A DNA stretch of 47,500 bases from Deinococcus planocerae (GCF_002869765.1 NZ_PNOR01000009.1:1-47500), one strand, 5' to 3'; shown: positions 1 through 9,006, counted from the stretch's first letter. Notes: generated by a model from the sequence alone, not told the origin. A program made the numbers and translations.

Positions 1-1172
1 GGTTGGAACGGCCAGGAACTCATCTGCCAGAATGCGGACGCGCTCCCCCAGAATCTGTGACGTAGACACTCCCAGATTTTCTCGGCTGGGAGCGCTTCCC
101 CGTCGTTATGCAGGTGCAACTCCTGAGATATACCCTTTCCATATCTCTTGAGTTGTGCGTCGCACAGCGCCTCTACGCCAACGTACACACGCACCAGGCC
201 AGCATCTTTGAGTCGTCGCAGCATCTCGATGCGCTGATCATTTTCTTCCTGGGTGCCTCGCGGGTTGCGAATGTTGTCCGCACGGATGGAGAACGTGAAC
301 TGCAACTCAGGCATGCCTCGTAAAACGTCGGCAATCGCGATTGCCCCGGACAGATCGTGACCAACAAAGTCCTCATCCACGAAGGTGAAAAACTTTTGGC
401 CTGAGGACCGGATCTCTTCGAGTGAGGCCGTGATGACGTCCAGAGGTACGCGCGTCCAGTCACTCTTCTTACCAGGGGGACGGACGCAGAACGTGCAGTG
501 TCCGTAATGGCAACCGCGTGAGGTTTCAACGCAACTGAAATAAGAATCGACATTGATTCGCTTGGGTTTGACTGCCTGATGGTTCCAAAGGGCGTGGGTC
601 ACAACGGGGTTGTTGGAGGGCACATCGCCTTGCATGAAGCTGATGCCTGGGATTCCAGCCAGGTGAAGTGAGCCGTCCAGTACACCTTCCACAATGCGAG
701 CGAGGGGGGCCTCGCCCCACCCGCGAACCATCACAGCCTCTGGGAAGAGTTTTAAATGGGTCTCCGGGTCATTGGTCGGCATTGAGCCGCCGAAAACCAG
801 TAGCGGTGGGCGTTGGGGTCGCCGGGCATGTTGCAGGGCAAGGGCGAGCTCTTCAACAAGCGCGTAAGTGCCCTGCGGAGCGGATATGCCCATCACAGCG
901 TAGGTTCCGGCCTCATATGCCCCGACGATGGACTGCAAAGCCTTCGGGTCAAGTTCAGGATTGATGGGAATGATATCGGCATGAACTCCGGGAATGAACT
1001 GTTCAAGGTGAGCCGCCAGCGCCTCACAGGCGATGGGTTCCCAATTAGAGAATTGGAGTTCGCCGTAGAGCTGGAAAAGCGCCACCCGGCCGCGAGGTGG
1101 AGTAGTTCTCCCTACCGGGGCTGCACTCGCCATGGCGGATGTGCCCGTCCCTATCTCAAGGTGGGCCGTCAC
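1..1172 (-). CDS. Cobalamin-binding radical SAM protein, partial (C-terminus beyond left edge)
   Basis: The minus-strand frame is open from about 1172 to the window edge, so the C-terminus is missing. After a variable N-terminus comes a B12-binding-type Rossmann domain (about residues 30-160) with VFGGSMPT and [15 protein letters not shown], then a radical SAM domain beginning [14 protein letters not shown], whose three cysteines (CX4CX2C spacing) should hold the [4Fe-4S] cluster that cleaves SAM. TFVDEDF and VYVGVEA match the following TIM-barrel strands. The GTG at 1172 is preferred because AGGAG lies about 9 nt upstream and it overlaps the stop of the upstream ORF (GTGA); an ATG at 1133 is an alternative. 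Members of this superfamily methylate or rearrange unactivated carbons, some of them in ribosomal peptides. The substrate is unknown here. The frame turns tryptophan-rich and unnatural below about position 80, suggesting a frameshift. Confidence 0.8.
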   Translation of the reverse strand, partial: MTAHLEIGTGTSAMASAAPVGRTTPPRGRVALFQLYGELQFSNWEPIACEALAAHLEQFIPGVHADIIPINPELDPKALQSIVGAYEAGTYAVMGISAPQGTYALVEELALALQHARRPQRPPLLVFGGSMPTNDPETHLKLFPEAVMVRGWGEAPLARIVEGVLDGSLHLAGIPGISFMQGDVPSNNPVVTHALWNHQAVKPKRINVDSYFSCVETSRGCHYGHCTFCVRPPGKKSDWTRVPLDVITASLEEIRSSGQKFFTFVDEDFVGHDLSGAIAIADVLRGMPELQFTFSIRADNIRNPRGTQEENDQRIEMLRRLKDAGLVRVYVGVEALCDAQLKRYGKGISQELHLHNDGEALPAEKIWECLRHRFWGSASAFWQMSSWPFQ

Positions 1173-1477
1173 GCGTGCAACTCCTGTGCAGGGCCCTGGA
1201 CACGCGCGTCCGCGAGCGCATCAAAGGGAACTTCAAACGGCTTCACGACCACGGGCAGAAAGTCTGACCTTCCCGGCAGCCACTCGGTTTGGTGATGGGC
1301 TGTCGACAGCGCCATCACGGCATCCAGGCCAGCGATACTTGAGGTAATTGGCACACTTGTGCTGCGGTGTGCTGGTTTCACAGACGGACCGGTGTGATCT
1401 GGGTCGGCCGAAGCCCCACCTACACAGAGTGGTACACACGGCACGCCGAGCGTGACCTTAATTCTATGTTTTGGCAT
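1169..1477 (-). CDS. Small 102-aa protein coupled to the radical SAM gene; possible substrate peptide
   Basis: This ORF ends in TGA overlapping the GTG start of the radical SAM gene, so the two are probably co-translated. The protein begins MPKHRIKVTLGVPCVPLC and has no membrane span or signal peptide. Its middle is rich in S, T, P and H and its C-terminal third contains VVVKPFEVPFDALADARVQ. I do not recognise the family. A short ORF directly before a cobalamin radical SAM enzyme fits a RiPP precursor or a peptide-binding partner, but no repeated core or known leader is visible. Codon choice looks coding, with less extreme third-position GC than most of the window, so the pair may be acquired. 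No clear Shine-Dalgarno precedes the ATG. Confidence 0.55.
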   Translation of the reverse strand: MPKHRIKVTLGVPCVPLCVGGASADPDHTGPSVKPAHRSTSVPITSSIAGLDAVMALSTAHHQTEWLPGRSDFLPVVVKPFEVPFDALADARVQGPAQELHA

Positions 1478-1787
1478 GCGTACGAGTCTCGATGGCAGGA
1501 GGTTTGCATGCGTTTAGCACCTGGCTCGGGGGTTCTGTCCACTTGGGACATGCCAGGAATGGTGAGGAAACAAACGCCAGGACGTGATCAAGCTCCGACG
1601 GCACCAAAGCTGCCGCAGGCCTTGGGCGCCGGTCCAGCCTGCGGGGTGGCCGGAGAGGACCCCGGCAAGGAGAACCAGAGGCCTGCCCCCCGACCACACC
1701 CCAGTTCTGGCACAGGCTGCGGTGCGCCACCTGGTCTGGTGACGGTCCTTGTCAGTCCTGCGGCTGTGCCGCCGCGGAGTCCAGGTT
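1478..1787. other. Intergenic stretch, no supported gene
   Basis: Open frames cross this stretch on both strands, but they are proline, glycine and arginine rich and show no recognisable domain. I see no strong terminator or promoter. It separates the radical SAM pair from the WYL remnant. Confidence 0.5.
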
Positions 1788-2114
1788 CTACCCTGCCCAG
1801 TGGGGGCCTAACCTGGAAAGCCAGACTTCACGAACGGGGCAGGGGGTCAGCACCTCTACCTGCTCGCCCCATGGGAGAATCCAGGCCAGGAGTTCACCCG
1901 GCACTCCCGCGGCGTCCGTTCCCGCACGAACCTCCAGTTCCAGGCTCCCATCGGTCAGGATCAGCGGGTCAACCAGGTGGGGGTCTCTGCCTTTCAGCAG
2001 TCGATACCCCGCGTCCGGCGTGAAGCGCAGCCGGACCGTCACCTCACTGTGGCCGCTGTCTCCCCCCCACACCTTCATACGCTCCCCTTGTGAGCCGAGG
2101 GGGCGGCCGTCCAC
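1788..2114 (-). pseudogene. C-terminal remnant of a WYL-domain transcriptional regulator
   Basis: The minus-strand product contains EVTVRLRFTPDAGYRLL, then DGSLELEVRAGTD, then LLAWILPWGEQVEVLTP near the end. This is the typical C-terminal extension of WYL-domain regulators, which are normally about 300-330 residues with an N-terminal winged helix. Only about 90-100 residues are present and no upstream helix-turn-helix or WYL core is seen in any frame, so I call it a remnant. The match could begin at the ATG at 2078. Confidence 0.55.
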
Positions 2115-2168
2115 CGCCCTGGTACGCGCTGGCGCCTCCCGGCACTGGTGATGACCGCCTTCACTGGC

Positions 2169-2315
2169 TCAGTGCTGCGGCTGGAGGCTGAGGATCGGCT
2201 GAGCTGAGGAAAGCTTTTCCGGCCCCACGTAGTCCGGGTCGGCGTGGGCGGGAAGGCTGCAAGCAACGAGCAGGAGGGCGATCAGGAGTCGGCGAAACCA
2301 GGCTGTGACGGTCAT
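2169..2315 (-). CDS. Small exported peptide or truncated secreted protein (48 aa)
   Basis: From the ATG at 2315 the minus strand encodes MTVTAWFRRLLIALLLVACS followed by LPAHA, a textbook signal peptide with an A-x-A cleavage site, then only about 22 mature residues before TGA. It is either a tiny exported peptide or the front of a secreted protein whose rest was lost. It lies next to the WYL remnant and is divergent from the regulator at 2382. No clear ribosome binding site is present. Confidence 0.35.
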   Translation of the reverse strand: MTVTAWFRRLLIALLLVACSLPAHADPDYVGPEKLSSAQPILSLQPQH

Positions 2316-2381
2316 GGCGCGACGGTAGGAACGTGCCGGTTTGCACCCGTTGAGCAACGGCGGCGGCGGTATTCTGGAGAG

Positions 2382-4229
2382 GTGAACACCGTCCGCAAGG
2401 CGGCGCAAGCGGGAGAGCACGCCCGTGGTGTCGAGTGGTTCCGGGCTCTGGCCCAGCCTCAGCCCGAGGACCTCCGCTGGGCTGGCGTCTGTTTCCTGCA
2501 CCTCAATCAATTGCCGCAGGCCGCCCTATACCTCCAGCAGGCACTGAACCTCGGCCTTCGGGGGGCCGCCGTGCACCTGGCCTCCCTGCACTTCCAGCAG
2601 GGCAACCCCACCCTCGCCCTGAGCACCCTCGACCAGGTGAACCCTGAAGAGTTGCCGTCCTCGGACGCGGCCCTGTGGTACCGAGCACGCACCCGGGTGC
2701 TGTGGGTGCTCGGGGAGAGCCGGGAGACCCTCTTCGCGCTCGCCACGCAGGCCTGGACCCTCGCGGCTGGTGCGCCCCTGGACGTGCAGGTGTCCGTCGC
2801 AACCCTGCTGGGCCACCTGCACGGCCACTTTGACGAACACGTCCCCGCCCTCGCCTACCTCACCTTCGCCACCGAACATGCCCGGCGTGACCGGCTGGCG
2901 TATGCCCTGATGGCGCGCGCCGCCGCACTCCTGGCCCTGGGCCGCCTCGACGAGGCTGAACAGGCCCTCCTGACTGAACAGGGGGAAGCGACCGCTCTCC
3001 TGCGCGGCGAACTCCAGGCGCAACTGCTATGGGCCCGCGGGGACGTCGGGCGAACTCGCGCCGTCCTCAACTCACTCCTGCCCCTCGCGCAGGGACATCC
3101 CCGAACCGAACTGCGCCTCCGCTTGGGCCTGCTGACCGTGGCAACGCTGCAAGGCGATGACACCCAGGCCCGGCTCCAAATCGTCCGGGCGGAGCATCTC
3201 GTCAGGACGCCTTACGATCAGGCCCTGCTCGACCACCGCTCTGGATTATGGCAGGCCCGGAGGGGGGAGCCGGGCGGTCTTTCCCGGCTCAGGACGGCGG
3301 AGGCGACTCTGACCGCTGGAGGCCACCTCCGGGACCTCGTGCGCGTCCGGCTGGCCCTGGCCGAGGTGGAACCGGAAGCCCGGGACCAACACCTCCAGGG
3401 GGCGGCGGAAACCGCCTGCGCCCTGCCCGCGGTTCCCTTCCTCGCTCCGGAGTGGCCCCTCCTGCCGCAGATTTATGCCCATCTCCTGTCCATTGACCCG
3501 GAGAGCTTCGAGAGCCACGCCCTGCTCGGCCCACCCCGGCCTCCCCGGCTGATCCTCCGAACCCTCGAACAAGCGGCCCTGGAGGTGGACGGGCAGCCGG
3601 TGCGCTTTCGTCTGGGCCGCACAGTGGAAGTCCTGGCCTTCCTCCTGCGTCACGGTGAAGCCAACCTTACGACCATCCAGCGCAAGCTCTTTCCTGACGT
3701 GCCCGCAGGGCGAGCCAAAAACTACTTTCACCAGGTCCGGGTAGACGTCGCGTCACGGGTCGCAGGCCTGAACATCGACTATGACGCCAAGAGGAAGCTC
3801 TACTGGGTCCGGAGTGACGCGCGACTGGGGTGGGATGTGCGCGAGTTGGAGACGGCGCTGACTTCTGCGGACGCCTGCTTGCCGGAGCTGAGCAGCATAG
3901 AATTCCTGCCAACGTCGGAGAGCGAATGGGCACAGGAGGAGCGTGAGCACTTGAGGCGGTGGGTGACGCAGGTGGGGCTGGAGACGATGGAGCGTTGGTA
4001 CCAGGTCGGCGAGTACGAGAAGTGCATCAAGCTCGCGGAACGCCTGCTGCCCCTCGATCCCCTGGATGAGGCGCTGCACACCTTCCTGCTGAACGCCACC
4101 TGGCATGCCCGGGGACAACTCGCGGCGCAGCACCTGTACCGCCACAGCGCCGCGACCTTCATCCGGGAGGTGGGCGAGGTCCCGCCTGGGCTCACAAAGC
4201 TGGAGCGGGAGTGGCGAACGCTGCACTGA
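2382..4229 (+). CDS. TPR/BTAD (SARP-like) transcriptional regulator
   Basis: Probable cytoplasmic transcription factor of about 615 residues. I chose the GTG at 2382 because GGAGAG lies just upstream; the frame extends to 2244 without a better start. The N-terminal ~400 residues are alpha-helical TPR-like repeats (for example LHLNQLPQAALYLQQALNLG). About residues 430-510 (ALEVDGQPVRFRLGRTVEVLAFLLRHG, then RAKNYFHQVRVDVASRV) resemble the winged-helix DNA-binding part of SARP/BTAD proteins. The last ~110 residues (WYQVGEYEKCIKLAERLLPLDPLDEALHT) are a bacterial transcriptional activation domain. The order, with sensor TPRs before the DNA-binding domain, is the reverse of classic SARPs. It is divergent from the small ORF at 2169-2315. 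Its target is unknown. Confidence 0.75.
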   Translation: MNTVRKAAQAGEHARGVEWFRALAQPQPEDLRWAGVCFLHLNQLPQAALYLQQALNLGLRGAAVHLASLHFQQGNPTLALSTLDQVNPEELPSSDAALWYRARTRVLWVLGESRETLFALATQAWTLAAGAPLDVQVSVATLLGHLHGHFDEHVPALAYLTFATEHARRDRLAYALMARAAALLALGRLDEAEQALLTEQGEATALLRGELQAQLLWARGDVGRTRAVLNSLLPLAQGHPRTELRLRLGLLTVATLQGDDTQARLQIVRAEHLVRTPYDQALLDHRSGLWQARRGEPGGLSRLRTAEATLTAGGHLRDLVRVRLALAEVEPEARDQHLQGAAETACALPAVPFLAPEWPLLPQIYAHLLSIDPESFESHALLGPPRPPRLILRTLEQAALEVDGQPVRFRLGRTVEVLAFLLRHGEANLTTIQRKLFPDVPAGRAKNYFHQVRVDVASRVAGLNIDYDAKRKLYWVRSDARLGWDVRELETALTSADACLPELSSIEFLPTSESEWAQEEREHLRRWVTQVGLETMERWYQVGEYEKCIKLAERLLPLDPLDEALHTFLLNATWHARGQLAAQHLYRHSAATFIREVGEVPPGLTKLEREWRTLH

Positions 4230-4906
4230 CGCTGTCCGGGCGTCCCCGCCCCGTGCAAGACTCGCGGCATGTGCGGAAAACGGGGCCGTACACAGGAGGA
4301 ATACCTAAAGAAGCGGGGGCGAGGTTCTTCCTCACCCCGCTCCAGGCAGGGAGAGGCCTTCCTGATCTTGACCGCGGCCTGTTGCTCAGCAGACGGGTCC
4401 CTGGGAAAAGGCGCCCTCTCCGCTCTCGGCAGAGTCCTCGCCGTTCTCTTCCTCGTGTCGAGGACCCTGCCTATGGTCCTCCTGTCCGGTCTTGGAGAGT
4501 TTCCACGCTAGCGGAGACCGTACGGTGAGGCCCATCATTTAATGAAGGTACGATTAAGACATTGCGGTTTGCAGGCGTGTAGCAGGTGTTGTCCCTGCAC
4601 TGCGGCTCATCACTTGTGACTGAAACAGACCGTTTTTTCTCGTTCTGGACGCACCACGACCGATCCACAGCCGCTCGACCACTGCCGAGAGGCGTGGGCC
4701 TCTTGCTCGCACTGGCATGTGGCTGCTCCCCGGCTGCAAACCGGGGAGTGCCTACCCTCGCGTCATCCAGGGAGGTAATGAATGAACCGGGGCTTTCTCG
4801 CCCTCGACGTACGTTTCTGCCTCTGCATTCCCATATTGCTCTGATGCCTTGTTGGATCACCTCTCTCGGGGAGTTCACCCGTTGCTGACGGTGGCGGTTT
4901 CAACAT
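4230..4906. other. 677-nt gap between the regulator and the insertion sequence
   Basis: No convincing gene. Open frames such as those at 4211-4528 (+), 4586-4888 (+) and 4471-4878 (-) have no recognisable domain and no matching ribosome binding sites. GC drops locally around 4535-4640 in an AT-richer patch that may hold regulatory sequence. I see nothing I can name. Confidence 0.4.
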
Positions 4907-4942
4907 GGGTCTCCCTAGCTTTTGGTGACCCGGGCCGCCGGG
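4907..4942 (+). repeat. Left terminal inverted repeat of the ISL3 element
   Basis: 36 bp perfectly matching the reverse complement of 6561-6596, after one mismatch continuing for a few more bases. Confidence 0.9.
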
Positions 4943-4958
4943 TGCGGATGCTCAAGGC

Positions 4959-6588
4959 ATGGACCTCCAGTCCTGCCTCCCCGATCCCGAGCTGCTGACA
5001 CTCCGCTCCACCCACGTCCAGCCCGAAGTGCTCTGGCTCGACCTGGAAAGCCGGGCACCGACGGGGCTCTGCCCTGCCTGTGGGCAAGTCTCGTCTCACC
5101 GGCACAGCCGTCACACCCGCATCCTCAAGGACGTCGCCCTGCTGGGGCGACGTGTCCGTTTGCGCCTGACGGTCCGCAAGTTCTTCTGCGACACGGCGAG
5201 CTGCACTCAGCGCATCTTTTGCGAGCGGTTGCCTTCCGTGGTGTTTCCCTGGCGACGGAAAACGGTTCGGCTGGAACACCAGAACAGCTTGGTCGCGCTG
5301 GAGGTAGGTGCGGAAAGTGCCGCTCGGGTTCTGGGGCACTGTGGCTGCCCGGTCAGTGCCGATGCCCTACTCGCTCAGGTTCGACGGCCTCCCGCACCCG
5401 AGGTCGTTCCGATCCGGCATCTGGGGGTCGATGACTGGGCGTGGCGCAAGGGAAGGCCGTACGGCACCATCCGTCGATCTGGAGCGGCACTGCGTCGTGG
5501 ACCTGTCGCCGGATCGGGAAGCGGATACCCTGGCAGGGTGGCTCATGAGCCACCCCGAAGTGGAGGTCATCACCCGGGATCGCGGCGGTGCCTACCAGGA
5601 GGGAGCAGCGCGGGGTGCGCCCCAAGCCTAACAGGTCGCCGACCGCTGGCACTTGCTGAAGAACCTGCGCGAGACCCTTGAACGCTACTTCCAGCGTACC
5701 CACACCACGTTCGCCGCTTTGGGCAGAGCACCCCTGGTCCCCGCCTCCGTGGCCGTCGAAGTCGCTGCCCAAGACCCACCGAAAGAGCATTCTGCCCGAC
5801 CGCAGACTCATCCCCCTTCAGCCCACCAACAGCAACGCTTCGAGGCGGTCAAACGCCTGCTGGCCCAGGGGCTGCCGGGGGCTCAAGTGGCCCGTGAGGT
5901 CGGGGTCGCTCGGGGGACCGTCCGCAAATACGCCCAGTGGGAGCGGCACCCGGGGACCGCCGCGCGGTCCCCTCGCCCCCGTCGCCTGGCCCCCTATGAG
6001 GACTGGCTGACCTTACGGTGACAGGCAGGCCACTGCAACGCCGTAGCGTTGCACCAGGAACTGCGGGGGCAAGGGTACCGCGGTGTAGCCACCGCGGTAC
6101 GCGACTTTTGTCGTCCACTTCGCCTCGCTTCCCCGCCCGGTACGCCAGCCCAGCGGTTCGTCTGTCCCTCGCCCAGGACGCTCTCCTGGGCCGTGTTGGC
6201 CCCCAGGACTCTGCGCGCGCCCCAGGTGGGCGCGCTGTTGGAGGCGGGCCGAACGGCGACGCCCGAGTTCGTGCAGGTCGAACGCCTGCTAACGACAGGC
6301 TGGCGCCTGCTTGGGGGCCACGAGGCGCCACCCCTGCGGGGTTGGCTCAGCGAGCTGGAACAAAGCGGGGTCAGAGAACTTCAGACTTTTGCGGTTGGGC
6401 TCGGTCGCGACTTCGAAGCGGTACGAGCCGCGTTGGAGACGTCGTACAGCAACGGACAGGTCGAGGGTCAGGTGAATCGCCTCAAGACCATCAAGCGGAG
6501 CATGTACGGCCGGGCAGGATTGAACCTACTCAAGGCCAGGGTGCTGCACCGAACCCCGCGCCCGGCGGCCCGGGTCACCAAAAGCTAG
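4959..6588 (+). pseudogene. ISL3-family transposase, broken by one frameshift and two in-frame stops
   Basis: The N-terminal part (from ATG 4959) has the zinc-finger-like CPACGQVSSHRHSRHTR and CDTASCTQRIFCERLP of ISL3 transposases, followed by GVDDWAWRKG of the DDE domain. Near 5460 the frame shifts by one base. The rest continues in the other frame through VDLERHCVVDLSPDREADTL, VITRDRGGAY and ADRWHLLKNLRETLE to SNGQVEGQVNRLKTIKRSM and YGRAGLNLLKARVL, interrupted by TAA at 5629-5631 and TGA at 6019-6021. All family blocks are present in order, so loss of function is recent and due to point lesions. Confidence 0.85.
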
Positions 6589-6596
6589 GGAGACCC
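6561..6596 (-). repeat. Right terminal inverted repeat of the ISL3 element
   Basis: Reverse complement of 4907-4942 over 36 bp. It contains the transposase stop codon. Confidence 0.9.
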
Positions 6597-6703
6597 CGAA
6601 CGTCTCCCCAACGTTCGCCGCCCCGTTCCTGATCTCCCCGGACGGGGGCTCAACCGAGCCCTGAGTCCCCTTCCCCCAGCAGGTCCCATACGCTGGGGAC
6701 AGC

Positions 6704-7204
6704 GTGAAGACGATCCTGCACAGCATTCAGACGGAGGACCAGGCCTTTGAGTTGCAACTCCAGCGAGATCGACTGGTCCTGGAGTGGGTGGGCCGCCCCC
6801 CTGTCCACCTGGAGCAAGGCAAGGGCATGCACACGACCGTGGGGGTGACGGGTGTAGGCGTCCCTTACTTCGGGTGTCGTCGGGTCGTGTTCCTCGACGG
6901 CGAGGTGCACCTCCTCGACCCGGCAGGCGTGCCGCTCTCCTTCGGACGTGGCCCTGATGGATTGCGGTTCCAACAGGCGTTACGCGAGTTCCCGGCCGCG
7001 GAAGCCCGGAGATTCGCCGAGGTGGCTTCACAGCAGTTGGAGACCTTCTGGTGCCGTCCGGGTTGGTGGCGCTGGTGGACGCGGCAGCGCTGGCAATTCC
7101 CCTCCACCCGGACGGCTCGTCGGCTGGTGTGGCTGTACGATCACAGCGGGTTGAGATGGGTCCACCTCACCTTGGACCGGATGTTCAGGCGGCCCCCTGG
7201 CTGA
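6704..7204 (+). CDS. Hypothetical protein, 166 aa
   Basis: Starts at GTG 6704, with GGGGA about 6 nt upstream, shortly after the right end of the insertion sequence. The product has no signal peptide or membrane span. It shows alternating strands (FELQLQRDRLVLEWVG, then VGVPYFGCRRVVFLDGEVHLLDP) and ends with a basic, tryptophan-rich tail (WCRPGWWRWWTRQRWQF, then RRLVWLYDHSGLRWVHLTLDRMF). I do not recognise the family. Its coding periodicity is reasonable and no competing frame is better. The GTG start is a guess: insertion of the upstream element may have separated the gene from its original promoter. Confidence 0.5.
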   Translation: MKTILHSIQTEDQAFELQLQRDRLVLEWVGRPPVHLEQGKGMHTTVGVTGVGVPYFGCRRVVFLDGEVHLLDPAGVPLSFGRGPDGLRFQQALREFPAAEARRFAEVASQQLETFWCRPGWWRWWTRQRWQFPSTRTARRLVWLYDHSGLRWVHLTLDRMFRRPPG

Positions 7205-7331
7205 AGCAGGAATCTCCTGGCCGTGGGACGCCGAGCCCGTCGCCATCTTCGGTGGGTGGTCTGGTGCCACACCAGGTGAACCTCAATCGGTGAGGAATGA
7301 CCTTCTCATCCCTTGGAAGCAACTGTGGGCG

Positions 7332-8219
7332 TCAGGTCCTGAAAGCCAGGCTCACGAGTTGCGCCGAGTACCGTCCCGGGGCGTCTTCTCTTAAGGTCAG
7401 CACGCCCGTCACATCGTTCTTGTCCTGATCAGTAAAGCGCCAGAGGCTCGTGACGGTCTTGCCCGCCGTGTTCTTGGCGAGCGGCGTCCACCCTGCGGCC
7501 TGGAGTTGTGCGCCGTACGCGTCGAGGAGCTGCGCGGCGCTCAGGGACGACTGGATGGAAGCGGAGCTGGTCCAGCTCCCACCGCCGCCACCCGTGCCGC
7601 TCGGCTGCACGGTGGTGCCGCTCGGCGGGCGCAGCGCCGGGAGGTTGGTCTGGTACTCGCTGCCCCGCCTCTCCTGGAACTGAAGCTGTTCTCGCAGGTT
7701 CCGGTCCTGACTCACGTTCAGGGTGACCCGGGTGACCGTGCCCACGCGCCGGATCTGGGCGTTGAACCTGAGCTGCTGCTCCAGGCGGTAGGACCACAAC
7801 GCCTCGGGGTTCTCCGCGGCCTGGAAGCCCCCCGCGAAGGAAGGACCGAGCCCCCCCGGGAAGGGCGTCCAACCCAGCGCCCGGAGCGAGGCTTGAAGAG
7901 CCGCCTGCACCTGCGCGGGAGAAGCTGAGCTGTCGAAGTAGACGCTCTGGGAGTTGGGGAAGTCAGAAGTGTTGCTGGTCCGGATCAGACTGCCCAGCAA
8001 ACGGCCGGAAGGAACATTCGGCAGTGGCCCCAGGGGTTGGGGCGGGAGCTGGCCGACCAAGAGCCGGGCCTCCACGGTGATGGGGCCGAAATCATCGCTC
8101 AGGGCGCGCTGGGTCAATTCCCGCTCCCGGGCGAGGTCGGCTGGAGAGGGGATGGGGGCCGTTTGAGCGAGTGCGCCGGATACGGCGAGCAGGGCCACCA
8201 GGAACAGTCGACGGTTCAT
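7332..8219 (-). CDS. Secreted hypothetical protein, 295 aa
   Basis: The start at 8219 is supported by GGAGGT 4 nt upstream; it begins MNRRLFLVALLAVSGALAQT, a signal peptide with an A-L-A cleavage site. The mature part has two similar modules: one around SASPAQVQAALQASLRALGW and a later one around SLSAAQLLDAYGAQLQAAGW, separated by a glycine-rich linker (PSGTGGGGGSW). Each is followed by beta strands (RVGTVTRVTLNVSQD; DVTGVLTLREDAPGRYSAQLVSL). This duplicated helix-then-strand layout suggests two copies of one fold acting outside the membrane. Function unknown. It is divergent from the lipoprotein gene at 8399. Confidence 0.75.
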   Translation of the reverse strand: MNRRLFLVALLAVSGALAQTAPIPSPADLARERELTQRALSDDFGPITVEARLLVGQLPPQPLGPLPNVPSGRLLGSLIRTSNTSDFPNSQSVYFDSSASPAQVQAALQASLRALGWTPFPGGLGPSFAGGFQAAENPEALWSYRLEQQLRFNAQIRRVGTVTRVTLNVSQDRNLREQLQFQERRGSEYQTNLPALRPPSGTTVQPSGTGGGGGSWTSSASIQSSLSAAQLLDAYGAQLQAAGWTPLAKNTAGKTVTSLWRFTDQDKNDVTGVLTLREDAPGRYSAQLVSLAFRT

Positions 8220-8387
8220 GCAACCTCCGTGAACTGGCAAAGAAGAGACTGGAGCGGAGCCAGTTCAGCTTCACGCTATCCAACCTCACGCTGATTTCCT
8301 GCTGACTTTCGCGCTTGCCGCGGGAACGGGTTGGCCGGTGGTCTTCCTGGATGGTCACTTTCGGCGAGGACCAGCCGGGGAACAGGC

Positions 8388-8398
8388 TAAGGTGGCCT
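8388..8398 (+). promoter_or_regulatory. Leaderless promoter -10 element for the lipoprotein gene
   Basis: TAAGGT at 8388-8393 sits 5 nt before the ATG at 8399 and there is no Shine-Dalgarno. This fits the TANNNT-start arrangement of leaderless Deinococcus genes. Confidence 0.6.
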
Positions 8399-8914
8399 AT
8401 GCCGACCCGCACCCATCTCGCGCCGCTCCTTCTTGCGGGCCTCCTGGGCGCCTGCGGCTCCCTGCCCATCGAGTGGCCGTATAGGAACTCTTGCACCTCC
8501 TCCTACCAGCGGCCGGACTGGACCCGCCTCAAGGCGGAACTGGAGCAGGCCCAGGCGCGTTGGACGGCGGCTGACCTCCACACGTACGCGTACACTCGCA
8601 CGGTCTCGAACTTCGCCGGGGAGTTCGTCACGCGGGTGGATGTGGAGAACGGCGTGGTGGCGCGCGTGCGCGACGAGCAGACCGGGGCGCTCCTGGGCAC
8701 GGATCAGGCCTTCACCATCGACCATCTGTTCGCCCAGCTCCGCACCGCCGTGACTCAGGCACAGGCCAACGCGCAGTCCTGCCTGCTGTTAAACGTGACG
8801 TTCGACGCCTCGCTGGGCTTCCCCACCCTCATCGACACGGCGGACCTCACCGAGGGCTTGCAGGACGCCTTCGGCACGCAACGCCTCTCGGGACTGGACC
8901 CCCGGGCGCCCTGA
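8399..8914 (+). CDS. DUF6174-like lipoprotein
   Basis: The product (171 aa from ATG 8399) begins with a lipoprotein signal, LLLAGLLGACGS, with the cysteine at about residue 18 predicted to be lipidated. The body contains RWTAADLHTYAYTRTVSNF, then EFVTRVDVENGVVARVRDEQTG, then LFAQLRTAV and a C-terminal NVTFDASLGFPTLIDTAD. This pattern of W-x-x-A-x-x-x-x-Y, a short strand pair and a closing FP-x-x-I-D matches my recollection of the DUF6174 family of small secreted proteins of unknown function. The earlier in-frame start at 8315 is rejected because it would bury the signal sequence. Confidence 0.7.
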   Translation: MPTRTHLAPLLLAGLLGACGSLPIEWPYRNSCTSSYQRPDWTRLKAELEQAQARWTAADLHTYAYTRTVSNFAGEFVTRVDVENGVVARVRDEQTGALLGTDQAFTIDHLFAQLRTAVTQAQANAQSCLLLNVTFDASLGFPTLIDTADLTEGLQDAFGTQRLSGLDPRAP

Positions 8915-8994
8915 TCCCCGGTGGTGGGGCACACGTTGCGGCGGCTGGGGAGGGGGAGAGCCTCACCCATCATGTCCCGGTCACCCGGGGCCGC

Positions 8995-9006
8995 TAGCGT
9001 GAGGCC
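8995..9006 (+). promoter_or_regulatory. Leaderless promoter -10 element for the 9007 gene
   Basis: TAGCGT at 8995-9000 lies 6 nt before the ATG at 9007, with no ribosome binding site between. Confidence 0.6.

Larger units (their letters stand above)
4907..6596 (+). mobile_element. Decayed ISL3-family insertion sequence
   Basis: A 1690-bp element bounded by terminal inverted repeats that are identical over 36 bp, starting GGGTCTCCCTAGCT. It contains one broken ISL3-type transposase reading 5' to 3' on the plus strand, whose final TAG stop lies inside the right repeat. The flanks (TTCAACAT on the left, CGAACGTC on the right) do not form the 8-bp duplication expected for a fresh ISL3 insertion. 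Intact ends with a broken transposase mean the copy could move only if a relative supplies the enzyme. Confidence 0.85.

Noticed and set aside
1367..2023. 218-codon plus-strand ORF
   Set aside because: It overlaps the small coupled ORF and the WYL remnant on the other strand and is a low-complexity P/G/R product without a domain.
2526..2536. CTATACC inside the SARP-like gene as a further regulon site
   Set aside because: It has no partner half-site 11 bp away, no -10 at the right distance and lies inside a coding region.
4899..6604. Target-site duplication for the ISL3 element
   Set aside because: The 8-bp flanks (TTCAACAT and CGAACGTC) are not copies of each other.
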